Shown here: piece after piece, positions 36,290 through 44,211 of the stretch
Position numbering within the stretch: position 1 is the first letter of the stretch
Layout of the letters: every line of letters begins with the position of its first letter
The notes under the pieces: model-generated
What the model saw: only the letters and a program-made list of their open reading frames with translations
What the model was told of the DNA's origin: nothing
The model's database searches: none
From: Unio delphinus
Lineage: Eukaryota; Mollusca; Bivalvia; Unionida; Unionidae
Assembly: GCA_029339505.1 (NCBI GenBank)
Contig: JAQISU010000169.1
Location: 4,766,001-4,830,000 of the forward strand
Direction of reading: 5' to 3'
DNA length: 64,000 nt
Program-made: the position numbers and the translations under genes

Positions 36290-37213
36290 TTAATCACTGT
36301 GATACCCACTTTCCACTAACTCGTCAATGAAATCTCGATATGTTTTGATATCCATGATACCGCCGGCAAATAACCATCTACAGATATCAGCTGCTTCATT
36401 AATAATTTCCGGTGAGTTATTTCCAGCTCGGAAACCTCCTACAAGAACTTCTAATCGTGATATATCATTGATAACACTACCAGGACATGAAATCCTTGGA
36501 TTCTCACTGGAATCTTGCAATCCACTTCCGCTATAACCAGTTGCTTCATCCATTTTTTCTTCTTCATCCATGGATTGTAAATAATCAAGAGAATCATCAT
36601 CATCAGGTGGTAGTTGTTGTTTTTTAGGAGAGTAGAGTAGTTTCTTTGCAGGTTGCTGTCGCCGCCTTTGCAATTTTGGTGGTTTTTGTTTTTGTTTTTG
36701 TTCTTCAAATCGTTTATACACGTCACCCACCGCATTGATATATCCATTGTAAGATGGACTATCTGTCTTAATTTGACTTTTTTCAGTTTTGATCTTATAG
36801 AATATATCAGCCCAGTGAGTTATATTTCTAACATATTTATGATGTTCTGGTTTCAACATTTTTTTTCTGTTTTCATAAGTCGTAACAACAAGCGCAGGAA
36901 TATCTGTTAGTTTAGTCTCATCAATTGCTGCTAACCCGGTCTCGGTAAATCTCACGCGTAAATCATCAACTGTTCTTTTTGATTCTATTTGTTCTGTTTG
37001 TTCAGTTTTCGCTGCTATTTTTTCGAGTTCACCAATAACAGATTTTCCCGTCTCGGGAACATCTCCCAGTATAGCACGCTCTATCCCTTTCGTTGCTGTG
37101 GTTACTGGTTTAAACAATTCTTCGGATCCCATAGCAAAATCAGTCTGAAGACTGTCGTTGTTGTAGTTTATTCCGTACAGAGTCACGAATTGGTACAAAT
37201 CTCCTGATTGCAT
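36290..37213 (-). CDS. conserved Polinton protein of unknown function, 307 aa
   Basis: The start taken is the ATG at 37213; the open frame begins at a GTG at 37225. Residues ~60-170 are charged and helical. Residues ~170-225 are very basic then acidic, with Gln/Lys/Arg runs followed by DDDDSL and MDEEEKMDE. The C-terminal ~70 residues carry a block that recurs in other Mavericks: VLVGGFRAGNNS followed by a helical stretch ending RDFIDEL. Its job is unknown; its place beside the pVI-like and MCP genes suggests a virion component. A 13-codon frame beginning at an ATG at 37259 runs into a TGA right at this start, so the true N-terminus may have been lost through a small insertion. Confidence 0.7.
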   Translation of the reverse strand: MQSGDLYQFVTLYGINYNNDSLQTDFAMGSEELFKPVTTATKGIERAILGDVPETGKSVIGELEKIAAKTEQTEQIESKRTVDDLRVRFTETGLAAIDETKLTDIPALVVTTYENRKKMLKPEHHKYVRNITHWADIFYKIKTEKSQIKTDSPSYNGYINAVGDVYKRFEEQKQKQKPPKLQRRRQQPAKKLLYSPKKQQLPPDDDDSLDYLQSMDEEEKMDEATGYSGSGLQDSSENPRISCPGSVINDISRLEVLVGGFRAGNNSPEIINEAADICRWLFAGGIMDIKTYRDFIDELVESGYHSD

Positions 37214-37225
37214 CCAGTCATTCAC

Positions 37226-37259
37226 GAGCCAATCGGGTTGTTAATGCTTCATTGACCAT
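37226..37259 (-). other. possible orphaned first codons of the 307-aa gene
   Basis: An ATG at 37259 opens 13 codons that read like normal protein and end at a TGA overlapping the next gene's start, in another reading frame. It lies where the N-terminus of that protein would be expected. It is either a leader uORF or the result of a ~4-bp insertion. Confidence 0.35.
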
Positions 37260-37260
37260 T

Positions 37261-37289
37261 ATTTGAAATCAGAAACAATTTTTCAATTG
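37261..37289 (-). promoter_or_regulatory. 29-bp shared promoter box, copy upstream of the 307-aa gene
   Basis: It matches 36229-36257 at 28 of 29 positions. A second partial copy of its AACAATTTTTCAAT half follows directly at 37292-37305. Confidence 0.55.
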
Positions 37290-37370
37290 CAAAACAATTT
37301 TTCAATCCGACCTAACACCATCGGATGGTCATGGAAGTGTTATTTCACTGTGAGACAGCTTCGTTCAATG

Positions 37371-37425
37371 ATGGGGAAAGTCACATAATTGCTATAAATA
37401 ATAATAATACTGTGACTTTCCCCAT
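37371..37425. promoter_or_regulatory. perfect 15-bp inverted repeat (hairpin) in the largest intergenic gap
   Basis: ATGGGGAAAGTCACA (37371-37385) pairs perfectly with 37411-37425 around a 25-nt AT-rich loop. It lies in the 350-bp gap between the unknown 133-aa gene and the 307-aa gene. It could be a terminator or processing hairpin for the right-hand minus-strand genes, an operator or a replication signal; the sequence does not decide. Confidence 0.6.
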
Positions 37426-37563
37426 TCTATTTTTGATCAATCCGAACCAGCCATCAATTTTTTATTCACTGATTTCAACAGTTTTGATCAAAAAATGCTA
37501 AAAAAAATATTAAAATCTCTATGAGGGATGGTCACAATCAAATAATGATAAATGGTTGGTCAA

Positions 37564-37965
37564 TCAAAATTGTTCATTTTCTTGAATTAACGCCCGTAGG
37601 TTTCTAACTTTAGAATTAACCTCCTTTTTCAATTCGTATTCGTACCCCAATTCTTTTCGTATTCGTTCTACGATGGTATACAACGGAGCGAACACACTTA
37701 CGTCACTGGAAAATGCGAGAGAGTCCTTAATAGAATTCTGAATTCTTTTGATGAGCGCATACTTCTTTGGTAGCATGTATTTATTGTTGTTAACTCCGTA
37801 TTCTATGTCCTGAAAATCAGACATGATTTGATCAGGATTTAACCCATCTGATAGTTCAATATCCCAACTTTTCAATTTTGAAATCTCGGATATGATGCTA
37901 TTCATGTTTTCAGAATTCATTATTCTATAACAATTATATATTTCTAAATGAAAAATATGACGCAT
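37564..37965 (-). CDS. unknown small protein, 133 aa (or 118 aa)
   Basis: I do not recognise this protein. It is polar and mostly helical-looking, with no Cys cluster or membrane segment. The ATG at 37965 overlaps the stop of the HNH gene as TAATG. A second in-frame ATG at 37920 (MNSENMNS) follows an AT-rich stretch and would give 118 aa. It reads in the same direction as the HNH and zinc-finger genes and may share their transcript. Confidence 0.5.
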   Translation of the reverse strand: MRHIFHLEIYNCYRIMNSENMNSIISEISKLKSWDIELSDGLNPDQIMSDFQDIEYGVNNNKYMLPKKYALIKRIQNSIKDSLAFSSDVSVFAPLYTIVERIRKELGYEYELKKEVNSKVRNLRALIQENEQF

Positions 37966-38456
37966 TAGACATAACTAAATTGAATTTTTTGTCTCGTCCT
38001 TTTTGAAATAGCTGATCGATAAATCCCCTCTGCAACTTTTCGTACTGAGGATATACAAATATCGAAGTGCCTACCGGCTTCATTCATTGATTGAAATATT
38101 TTTTCTTCGTTAGTTATCGTATTCAAAGATTTCACAGATCTCGCTTTTTTCGAGTATTTCCCAGTCCCCCCTCGTTCGGAATTTTCACTTTGTGTGATAG
38201 CCTGCAGATTTGATAAAGAATTGTTTTTCGGATTAGAATCGATATGATCAATAACAAAATCATCCTCGATCAATCCATGGAAACACTCGTACACGAAACG
38301 ATGATTGAGATATTTCTTCCTTCCAGCACCAAACATCAAATACCCCATACCATTATCCCACCCAACTGGTTTCTTCAGTCTGCGGTTTCTTACAACACCA
38401 TCACTGGATGCTTCATAATTTGTGATCACAGGGTGTTTTCTGAATTCTTGGTTCAT
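37965..38456 (-). CDS. NUMOD4-HNH-NUMOD1-type homing endonuclease, 163 aa
   Basis: Residues ~8-40 fit NUMOD4 (an ITNYEASSDGVVRN-like start). Residues ~50-95 are the HNH core: LNHRFVYECFHG, then FVIDHIDSNPKNNSLSNL. Residues ~106-145 fit a NUMOD1 DNA-binding helix-turn-helix, starting VKSLNTITN and containing SSVRKVAEG. Such enzymes are typical of phages and large DNA viruses, where they are selfish or act in marker exclusion. Here it is a free-standing gene inside the replication half of a Polinton, on the strand opposite PolB. Confidence 0.88.
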   Translation of the reverse strand: MNQEFRKHPVITNYEASSDGVVRNRRLKKPVGWDNGMGYLMFGAGRKKYLNHRFVYECFHGLIEDDFVIDHIDSNPKNNSLSNLQAITQSENSERGGTGKYSKKARSVKSLNTITNEEKIFQSMNEAGRHFDICISSVRKVAEGIYRSAISKRTRQKIQFSYV

Positions 38457-38470
38457 TCGTATACATAATA

Positions 38471-38929
38471 CTATTGTTTGTCTAATTCATCGTTTGGTTT
38501 AATGATAAATCTTTCGATGTAGTCTTGAGGAGTTCTTATGATTTTATCCTTGACTCTGTCAAGGATACTGACTTTGTCAGCGTCAAGAATACTGACTTTG
38601 TCAGCGTCAAGAATACTGACTTTGTCAGCGTCAAGAATACTGACTTTGTCAGCGTCAGGGTTAAAATTTCTGATTGATTGTCCATTTTTTATTCTTTTAT
38701 CATAATATCGCTTCAACTCCCTGTATCGCTTACCACCGCAATTCAAACACAACTGAGATTTTCCCCTAACCCCAACTCCACATCGTATGCACGGCAACGG
38801 ACCAAGGCTTCCACGACGAAAGCTTTGCATATGATACCCACAGAACTCATTTCTGCATGATTTGTTACACGGGATTACTGATCCAATCATAAGCCACTTG
38901 CAGTGATTCATTATATAAAAATCTTTCAT
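38471..38929 (-). CDS. zinc-finger protein with 8-aa repeats, 152 aa
   Basis: There are two metal-binding clusters: Cys10, Cys21, Cys25, Cys30 and His33, then Cys47/Cys50 and Cys61/Cys64. Similar Cys-rich proteins beside PolB occur in other Mavericks, as I recall; their function is unknown and may be regulatory or nucleic-acid binding. Residues 92-124 are four copies of DADKVSIL. It is divergent from PolB: its ATG (38929) lies only 24 bp from the PolB ATG. A second ATG at 38911 would remove the first six residues, which overlap a TATA-like sequence facing PolB. Confidence 0.72.
   Translation of the reverse strand: MKDFYIMNHCKWLMIGSVIPCNKSCRNEFCGYHMQSFRRGSLGPLPCIRCGVGVRGKSQLCLNCGGKRYRELKRYYDKRIKNGQSIRNFNPDADKVSILDADKVSILDADKVSILDADKVSILDRVKDKIIRTPQDYIERFIIKPNDELDKQ
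38558..38656. repeat. 24-bp tandem repeat, four copies, in the zinc-finger gene
   Basis: The unit containing ACTGACTTTGTCAGCGTCAA is repeated four times with almost no divergence. It is in frame (DADKVSIL). Confidence 0.92.
38912..38920 (+). promoter_or_regulatory. TATA-like box for the PolB fusion gene
   Basis: TATATAAAA lies 34-42 bp before the PolB ATG at 38954 and inside the first codons of the divergent zinc-finger gene. If used, the PolB leader would be only a few bases long. Confidence 0.4.
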
Positions 38930-38953
38930 TTAAATGCTTGTTTTAATTATAGC

Positions 38954-41900
38954 ATGAAGGAATTAGGGAGAACGCCTTCGAAAAATGCTGATAAGGAGTT
39001 TAAGAGATTATTAAAAATCAATCCTAGATTTAATCTCGATAAACCAAAAAAAACCAAAAAACGTCCAAGAGACGGAAACATGAAAGAGTTTAAGAGATTA
39101 TTAAAAATCAATCCTAGATTTAATCTCGATAGACCAAAAAAAACCAAAAAACGTCCAATAGACGGAAACATGAAAGAGTTTAAGAGATTATTAAAAATCA
39201 ATCCTAGATTTAATCTCGATAAACCAAAAAAAACCAAAAAACGTTCAAGAGACGGAAACATGAAAGAGTTTAAGAGATTATTGAAAATCAATCCTAAATT
39301 TAATCTCGATAAACCAAAAAGACGTAACAAAATCAATCCTAGATTTAATCTCGATAAACCCAAAAAACGTCCAATAGACGGAAACATGAAAGAGTTTAAG
39401 AGATTATTGAAAATCAATCCTAGATTTAATCTCGATAAACCAAAAAAAACGTCCAAGAGAGATTACCCTTGGAAAGATGCTCAATTCAATCTCGATATAG
39501 CTTCTAATACACCAAAGAATACAATTCTTGATAAAGCCATGATTAGTAAAATCAGAGACTGTTTTAATGAATTCAAGCGTGATGGAGCATCTTATTGTTG
39601 GTCAACATTTCGAATTGATGGTGTTGTTGATGCTACCATGAATGATGAAAAAGCAACAGTGATAATTTCACGTGTTGGGGAAAAACGGCATTTTTTCCGA
39701 ATCAAATTCATTATCGAAGTCGATGGCAAATGGATTATTAAGGATAAATTTGAACCAATCCTCAAGAATAAAAAAGCTGTCATTGTGAGTAGAGATTCCA
39801 AACCAGGGATTCTAACCGGCATTGATAAACCATACTACGAAAGATCTTATCCCGTAACAGCAATGGTTTATGGGATATATCCGTTAAATGATAAACCCGA
39901 TATCGCAAAACTAGCTCCTATGAAATATTCGTCAGGGCTTAATTGTGTAGCAGAACGAATAATAGAACACTTCACAAATGCATCCCGAGGAAATAAACTA
40001 ACTGATCTGCGACGTAGGAAAATAACCGAGTGGGAACTGACAGTGAAACAGCATGGTGCAAAGATTTCTGATATAGCTAAATTAGAAACATCATTAAGAT
40101 TTCCAATAACAGTTATGACGATAACGGGAGAGGTTTTATACGAACCGAAATATAACAAAAATGGAGCACCAATACAGATTATTGATCATAACAAACACGC
40201 GTGGACACCTGCGGTAACAATATTTCCACGAGAACGAACCGTGAAATATATCCCTAAGGAGTTCGTCGGGGATGTTTTCTATGAAGAGAGATTATTCGAT
40301 GCTATTCATGCGTTGTGTAAAGATGATCCTGTGTCAGTGTGGTTACTTAGAAGTGATGAAGAATTCGATCAATTTGTAAAACCAAATGGTGAATTATATC
40401 GCATTGAAGAATTAGATAACAGAATGAGAAAAATCGCTAGTGATTTTTCACCAGAGAATTCCCATGAAAAACTACTCACGGATAGTTTTACTATTCCATC
40501 AGTGGTAGCTCACTTCGCAAGAGAAAAAAACTCATGGCGTCCAACACGAAATGATTTTCTCGAGGATGTTAAATTGAGTTGCGTCGAATTTGGTCATGGA
40601 GGACTGTGGAATACGAAATACTCATGTGATGGTATGATTTCAATTGATATATCCGCGTGTTATCCCGGAAGTTTTCTCGGGTATGGGGAATGCGCTGAGT
40701 ACTTCAAACGATTTGGACACCCCACGCATGAAATGACTCGTGTTGCGATTAATGGACCATTGCCTGATGTTGATTTAACCGGATTCGCTCGTGTGATATC
40801 ATTTGAATTAGCTACAGGGTTACATCCGTGTAGTTATGTTTGGCTCGGTAGACACCTATCTGAAAAGGCCTGGATGCCAATAGTGCTATTGAGATATATG
40901 ATTGATTGTGGTATGCTAATATCGTTGATTGTTTCCGAGGCTATTATATGCTATCGAGCTCAGAAAGAAGTTTGGCTACCACAACCCAATCTAGATAGAA
41001 TAATCAACGAACTACGAAAACAGTTTCCAGATTTCAGTGAAGAAGAAATCATAAATTGGTCTAAGAAGTTATTTGAAATTAAAAAAGAACAAGCAAAAGA
41101 TCTCGGAAGAAGAATAATCGGTAAATTTACCCAGGGTGGACGATACGATAACGTAAAATATTCTTCGCGGTTGATCATAGATGTCGCTGAATACGATTTT
41201 ATTGTAGCGGATTTAATGAAACAGGGAAAACTTGTATCCCGTAAGGATGCTTTTCTATCCAATGGTGAGAAATTAGGTACGGTTGTTACCTACTGTGATG
41301 GATATAATTCCCAGTACACACATTTGAGAAGTTCAATGTTAGCCTATGCTTGCATTAATCTATTTTCGATGATAAATAGATTTCCTAATACCGCGGTTAG
41401 AGTGGCCACTGATTCGATGTATATACACAATAAGTACAAATCAGCTGTAGCGGCATTCACAGATCCCGAAGAAAATTGGGGGCGTTGGCGATTTAAAAAA
41501 GAGATGCTACATGAGTATTGTGAATCCGCAGACGTTGCCATGGATGATAAATATCTTTGTTGTAACCGTATTGAAATTCAATCAGAATTTTCTAATGCAC
41601 CACCGGTATCTGATCCAGTATGTAGATGCAAGACAGTTTATTTAAACGGTTGTGGTGGGTCAGGAAAGACAACTCGTGCAATTGAATTATTTCGTCGTGG
41701 AAACGCTAGCGTTTCTAACATGATTGTGCTAACACCGACTCACAGACTCGCCAGAGAGATGATACAACGAGGGGCAAATGCTTGCACTTATCACAGTTTT
41801 TTTCGATGGAAGGGTGACAAATGGACTCCTGATCGAATGGGTGATAAATTCATTCCTGAAATCATAATCTGGGATGAAATATGCACAGTGTCATTAGATG

Positions 41901-42892
41901 TATTAAAAACATTTCTTGAGTGGTTGTTAACCAAAAACACAAAAGTCGTCATGTGCGGGGATCAAGGCCAACCACCACCATTTGTCGGTGCATCTCCACA
42001 TGAATGGCTAAAGGGTTTTGTAGACTACTATGAAGAAATCACCACTGATTATAGATCACTTGATGAACGATTACGCGAGTTCAAAGCGCTAATTAGATTA
42101 CAACCGGATAGAATCCAATGCGAAATAGCGCGTGAAGTGATTTCAGAAACCCCAATGAATGATTTCTGGGAAGCGTGGAGACCAAACGATTTGATCATTG
42201 CAAGTAGAAAAATAGTCAGGGACACACTTCAAATGAAGTTATTTGAATTGCATAAAGAAAAATTTGCAACGCTTCCAGTACCCCTTTGTTATAGGCCATC
42301 GGATACACGAAAACAGAATATTGAAGTTGATATTCCAGGACAGAATGAAAAACAAATTCTGGTATTAAATGATATTGTGCTGGTTGATATCAATGTCGTT
42401 GAAGATGCATTGCGTGCTAATAAATCCCCGTGGACGCTAGGATACGCAGCAACAATACACTCTTCACAGGGATTGACTATATCGAATACAATTGTTTGGA
42501 TGGTGGATAATCACATCGAATGGTCGAATTTAATCTATCTCGCAGTATCCAGAGTACGAAACATAAATCAACTTCGAAGAGTTGTTTTCGATGATAATGA
42601 CACAACAATAAGTGATATTGATGTTAGCATCATTAATAAAAAACTCTCCGGTTACAAACAACAGGACAAAAAAAAACAACGAGAATTTGATATTGATGCT
42701 AAATTAATAATCACTTTGAAGAAACAACAGAATAATCACTGCGCGAGTTGCAATTGTATAATGCGTTGGCAGTATTCGGATAAGGATCCTCGCCAATTCA
42801 CCGTAGACAGAAAAAATAACAATCTCGGTCATGTCAGAAATAATGTGATGTTGACTTGTCTTGAGTGCAATAGACGCAACGGTGCTAGTTAA
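38954..42892 (+). CDS. PolB - SF1 helicase - HNH fusion replication protein, 1,312 aa
   Basis: The first ATG in the frame is 38954; the open frame starts at a GTG at 38903. Residues 15-~165 are five basic ~30-aa repeats built on EFKRLLKINPRFNLD. Residues ~180-530 hold a conserved block (GLNCVAERIIEHF; HNKHAWTPAV) with no DxE-type exonuclease motif that I can see. PolB motif A is DISACYPGS at 565, motif B is GKFTQGG near 724, and motif C is VATDSMY with its Asp at 820. From 899 follows an SF1 helicase: Walker A GCGGSGKTT, Walker B IIWDEI, GDQGQPPP, TIHSSQG and YLAVSRVRN. From ~1263 comes an HNH module with CASC, FTVDRKNNNLGH and CLEC. One chain thus appears to combine DNA synthesis, unwinding and cutting. 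Its stop overlaps the convergent integrase end by 8 bp. Confidence 0.92.
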   Translation: MKELGRTPSKNADKEFKRLLKINPRFNLDKPKKTKKRPRDGNMKEFKRLLKINPRFNLDRPKKTKKRPIDGNMKEFKRLLKINPRFNLDKPKKTKKRSRDGNMKEFKRLLKINPKFNLDKPKRRNKINPRFNLDKPKKRPIDGNMKEFKRLLKINPRFNLDKPKKTSKRDYPWKDAQFNLDIASNTPKNTILDKAMISKIRDCFNEFKRDGASYCWSTFRIDGVVDATMNDEKATVIISRVGEKRHFFRIKFIIEVDGKWIIKDKFEPILKNKKAVIVSRDSKPGILTGIDKPYYERSYPVTAMVYGIYPLNDKPDIAKLAPMKYSSGLNCVAERIIEHFTNASRGNKLTDLRRRKITEWELTVKQHGAKISDIAKLETSLRFPITVMTITGEVLYEPKYNKNGAPIQIIDHNKHAWTPAVTIFPRERTVKYIPKEFVGDVFYEERLFDAIHALCKDDPVSVWLLRSDEEFDQFVKPNGELYRIEELDNRMRKIASDFSPENSHEKLLTDSFTIPSVVAHFAREKNSWRPTRNDFLEDVKLSCVEFGHGGLWNTKYSCDGMISIDISACYPGSFLGYGECAEYFKRFGHPTHEMTRVAINGPLPDVDLTGFARVISFELATGLHPCSYVWLGRHLSEKAWMPIVLLRYMIDCGMLISLIVSEAIICYRAQKEVWLPQPNLDRIINELRKQFPDFSEEEIINWSKKLFEIKKEQAKDLGRRIIGKFTQGGRYDNVKYSSRLIIDVAEYDFIVADLMKQGKLVSRKDAFLSNGEKLGTVVTYCDGYNSQYTHLRSSMLAYACINLFSMINRFPNTAVRVATDSMYIHNKYKSAVAAFTDPEENWGRWRFKKEMLHEYCESADVAMDDKYLCCNRIEIQSEFSNAPPVSDPVCRCKTVYLNGCGGSGKTTRAIELFRRGNASVSNMIVLTPTHRLAREMIQRGANACTYHSFFRWKGDKWTPDRMGDKFIPEIIIWDEICTVSLDVLKTFLEWLLTKNTKVVMCGDQGQPPPFVGASPHEWLKGFVDYYEEITTDYRSLDERLREFKALIRLQPDRIQCEIAREVISETPMNDFWEAWRPNDLIIASRKIVRDTLQMKLFELHKEKFATLPVPLCYRPSDTRKQNIEVDIPGQNEKQILVLNDIVLVDINVVEDALRANKSPWTLGYAATIHSSQGLTISNTIVWMVDNHIEWSNLIYLAVSRVRNINQLRRVVFDDNDTTISDIDVSIINKKLSGYKQQDKKKQREFDIDAKLIITLKKQQNNHCASCNCIMRWQYSDKDPRQFTVDRKNNNLGHVRNNVMLTCLECNRRNGAS
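38996..39456. repeat. ~90-bp in-frame tandem repeat at the 5' end of the PolB fusion gene
   Basis: Five units plus an internal partial unit are nearly identical at the nucleotide level. They encode the basic EFKRLLKINPRFNLD repeats, so this is a recent expansion. Confidence 0.93.
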
Positions 42893-43847
42893 GACCATGC
42901 GGTGGCAATTGAGTATCCTCGGGAATCACTTGTAGTTGTTGTCGAGTAAAACCCCGCTGAGGGGCAGTTGAATCCAGTTTATAGACTGGAGGTCTACCAG
43001 TTGATCGTGTTATACTAGATATCTTATGCGTAGTGACGCTCCAAATAGGATCAGTAGCCCTTTTTCTACCCCCTTCAAGCTCTCCTGGTTCGTATAAGTA
43101 CCTCACAATGACACTACTACCAAGAATTGGTTGGGAAATGCTAGCGTTTCTAGGGAAATCTTTTTGTGGTTGTACGGGTATTGACTTCTTTTTTATCGCG
43201 TTGATAGGTTTCATGTTGATTGTTCTAGTAATCTCGTTATTCAGTGCAGTAATCACAGATGGTAATCTTTTAACCCATTCACTGGATCGCTTTTCTTGAA
43301 TGAATTCTTTTGCGTATTGATATCCAAATAACCGCTCAGCAATCGTCCGATTAAATCGTTCTACAATGGCCTGATCGCGATGTAGCGCAGTATGCCCTCG
43401 TCGTATGGTGACATTATGATGTTTCATTGTAGATAACACTGCACCCTGAAATTCCTTGCCAGGATCAACCTGCAATAGATTTGGCCAACGCAGAGGACCT
43501 CGTCAATAAATCCTTTCAAATGCAGAAGTGACTTCAGTGGCTGATTTTGTTTTTAACGGTTCTGCTTCTTTGTATCGACTTGCAATATCAACTACGGTTA
43601 GCGCGTATTTGTAACCACGATCATGTGGCAGAAATAATATAATAGCCTGATGAACTTCATTAGGAGCGGTCACATCAAAATGCGAGAATTGAATTTGTTT
43701 AGGCGGTGGTAGATAAATTTGCCATAGTGCCTGTTTGGATAACCAATTAGCCGCAGTGGTTTTTTTCACTTTTGCAGCGCTAGCGAGTTTATTGATTGCA
43801 GCGTTACCCCTCCAGTATCCCCTCGGAGAATAATAAATTGATTCCAT
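42885..43847 (-). pseudogene. INT: rve (DDE) integrase broken by an in-frame TGA
   Basis: This is the Polinton retroviral-type integrase. The N-terminal part starts ESIYYSPRGYWRG, passes through TAANWLSKQALWQIYLPPP, and reaches the catalytic core. A TGA at 43503-43505 stops the frame after SAFERIY, and the same frame continues past it to 42885. The second catalytic Asp (LQVDPGKEF) and the Glu (DQAIVERFNR) lie beyond the stop. Where related integrases have the first Asp (HQAD in my memory), this one reads HQAIILFL, so that residue also seems lost. The C-terminal region, with VIVRYLYEPG and FTRQQLQVIPED, is the chromo-like tail. The ATG is at 43847, 4 bp after the PLA2 stop; the open frame begins at a GTG (43865). 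A CGA-to-TGA change by CpG deamination is a likely cause. Confidence 0.9.
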
Positions 43848-43851
43848 ATTA

Positions 43852-44211
43852 TTAATTACCGGCACCTAACATCAATTTACTTTTCATAGCCGATTTTATC
43901 AAAAATGAAGACAATTTTTCTTTGAAGGATTTATCAGGAATAGCATTTAACGCATGAATTAATTTCACATCTGCTAGATGCCTGTGTTGCAGATTGCTGC
44001 TTTTATAAGCAACATCATGAAGGTGACAGGCCTTATCAATGGCGTTTATTGGTTCTTCACCGGGGTTGGGTTGATTTTGATTATTGAGTCTGATATCAAG
44101 TCTGGTTCCCGGTCCACAGTAGCTATATCCTGGGAGGTGCTTTTCTCCGGGGTACTTTGCCCATGGGGTTCCAGGGAGCTTTGCCAATTTGGCTACGATA
44201 TCACCTCCTCG
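43852..44211 (-). CDS. phospholipase A2 domain, -1 frame continuation of the zinc-ribbon gene
   Basis: The PLA2 marks are YCGPGT (calcium loop) and DKACHLHDVAY (the His-Asp catalytic pair), as in parvovirus VP1 and adintovirus PLA2, which breach endosomal membranes during entry. The frame is open from 44211 to the TAA at 43852, about 119 codons. It has no ATG before or within the catalytic part; the only Met is near residue 101 of 111. Translation must therefore come from upstream. The slippery site at 44211-44217 is in the right phase for a -1 shift out of the zinc-ribbon frame. Alternatively a 1-bp indel in the nine-A run broke a once continuous gene. The domain starts with LPGTPW, echoing the repeats of the pX-like protein. 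MLGA-G at the C-terminus fits the adenain consensus. Confidence 0.85.
   Translation of the reverse strand, partial: RGGDIVAKLAKLPGTPWAKYPGEKHLPGYSYCGPGTRLDIRLNNQNQPNPGEEPINAIDKACHLHDVAYKSSNLQHRHLADVKLIHALNAIPDKSFKEKLSSFLIKSAMKSKLMLGAGN

Noticed and set aside
38947..39456. 169-codon minus-strand frame opposite the PolB repeats
   Set aside because: It is a shadow of the ~90-bp tandem repeat; the plus strand carries the real gene.
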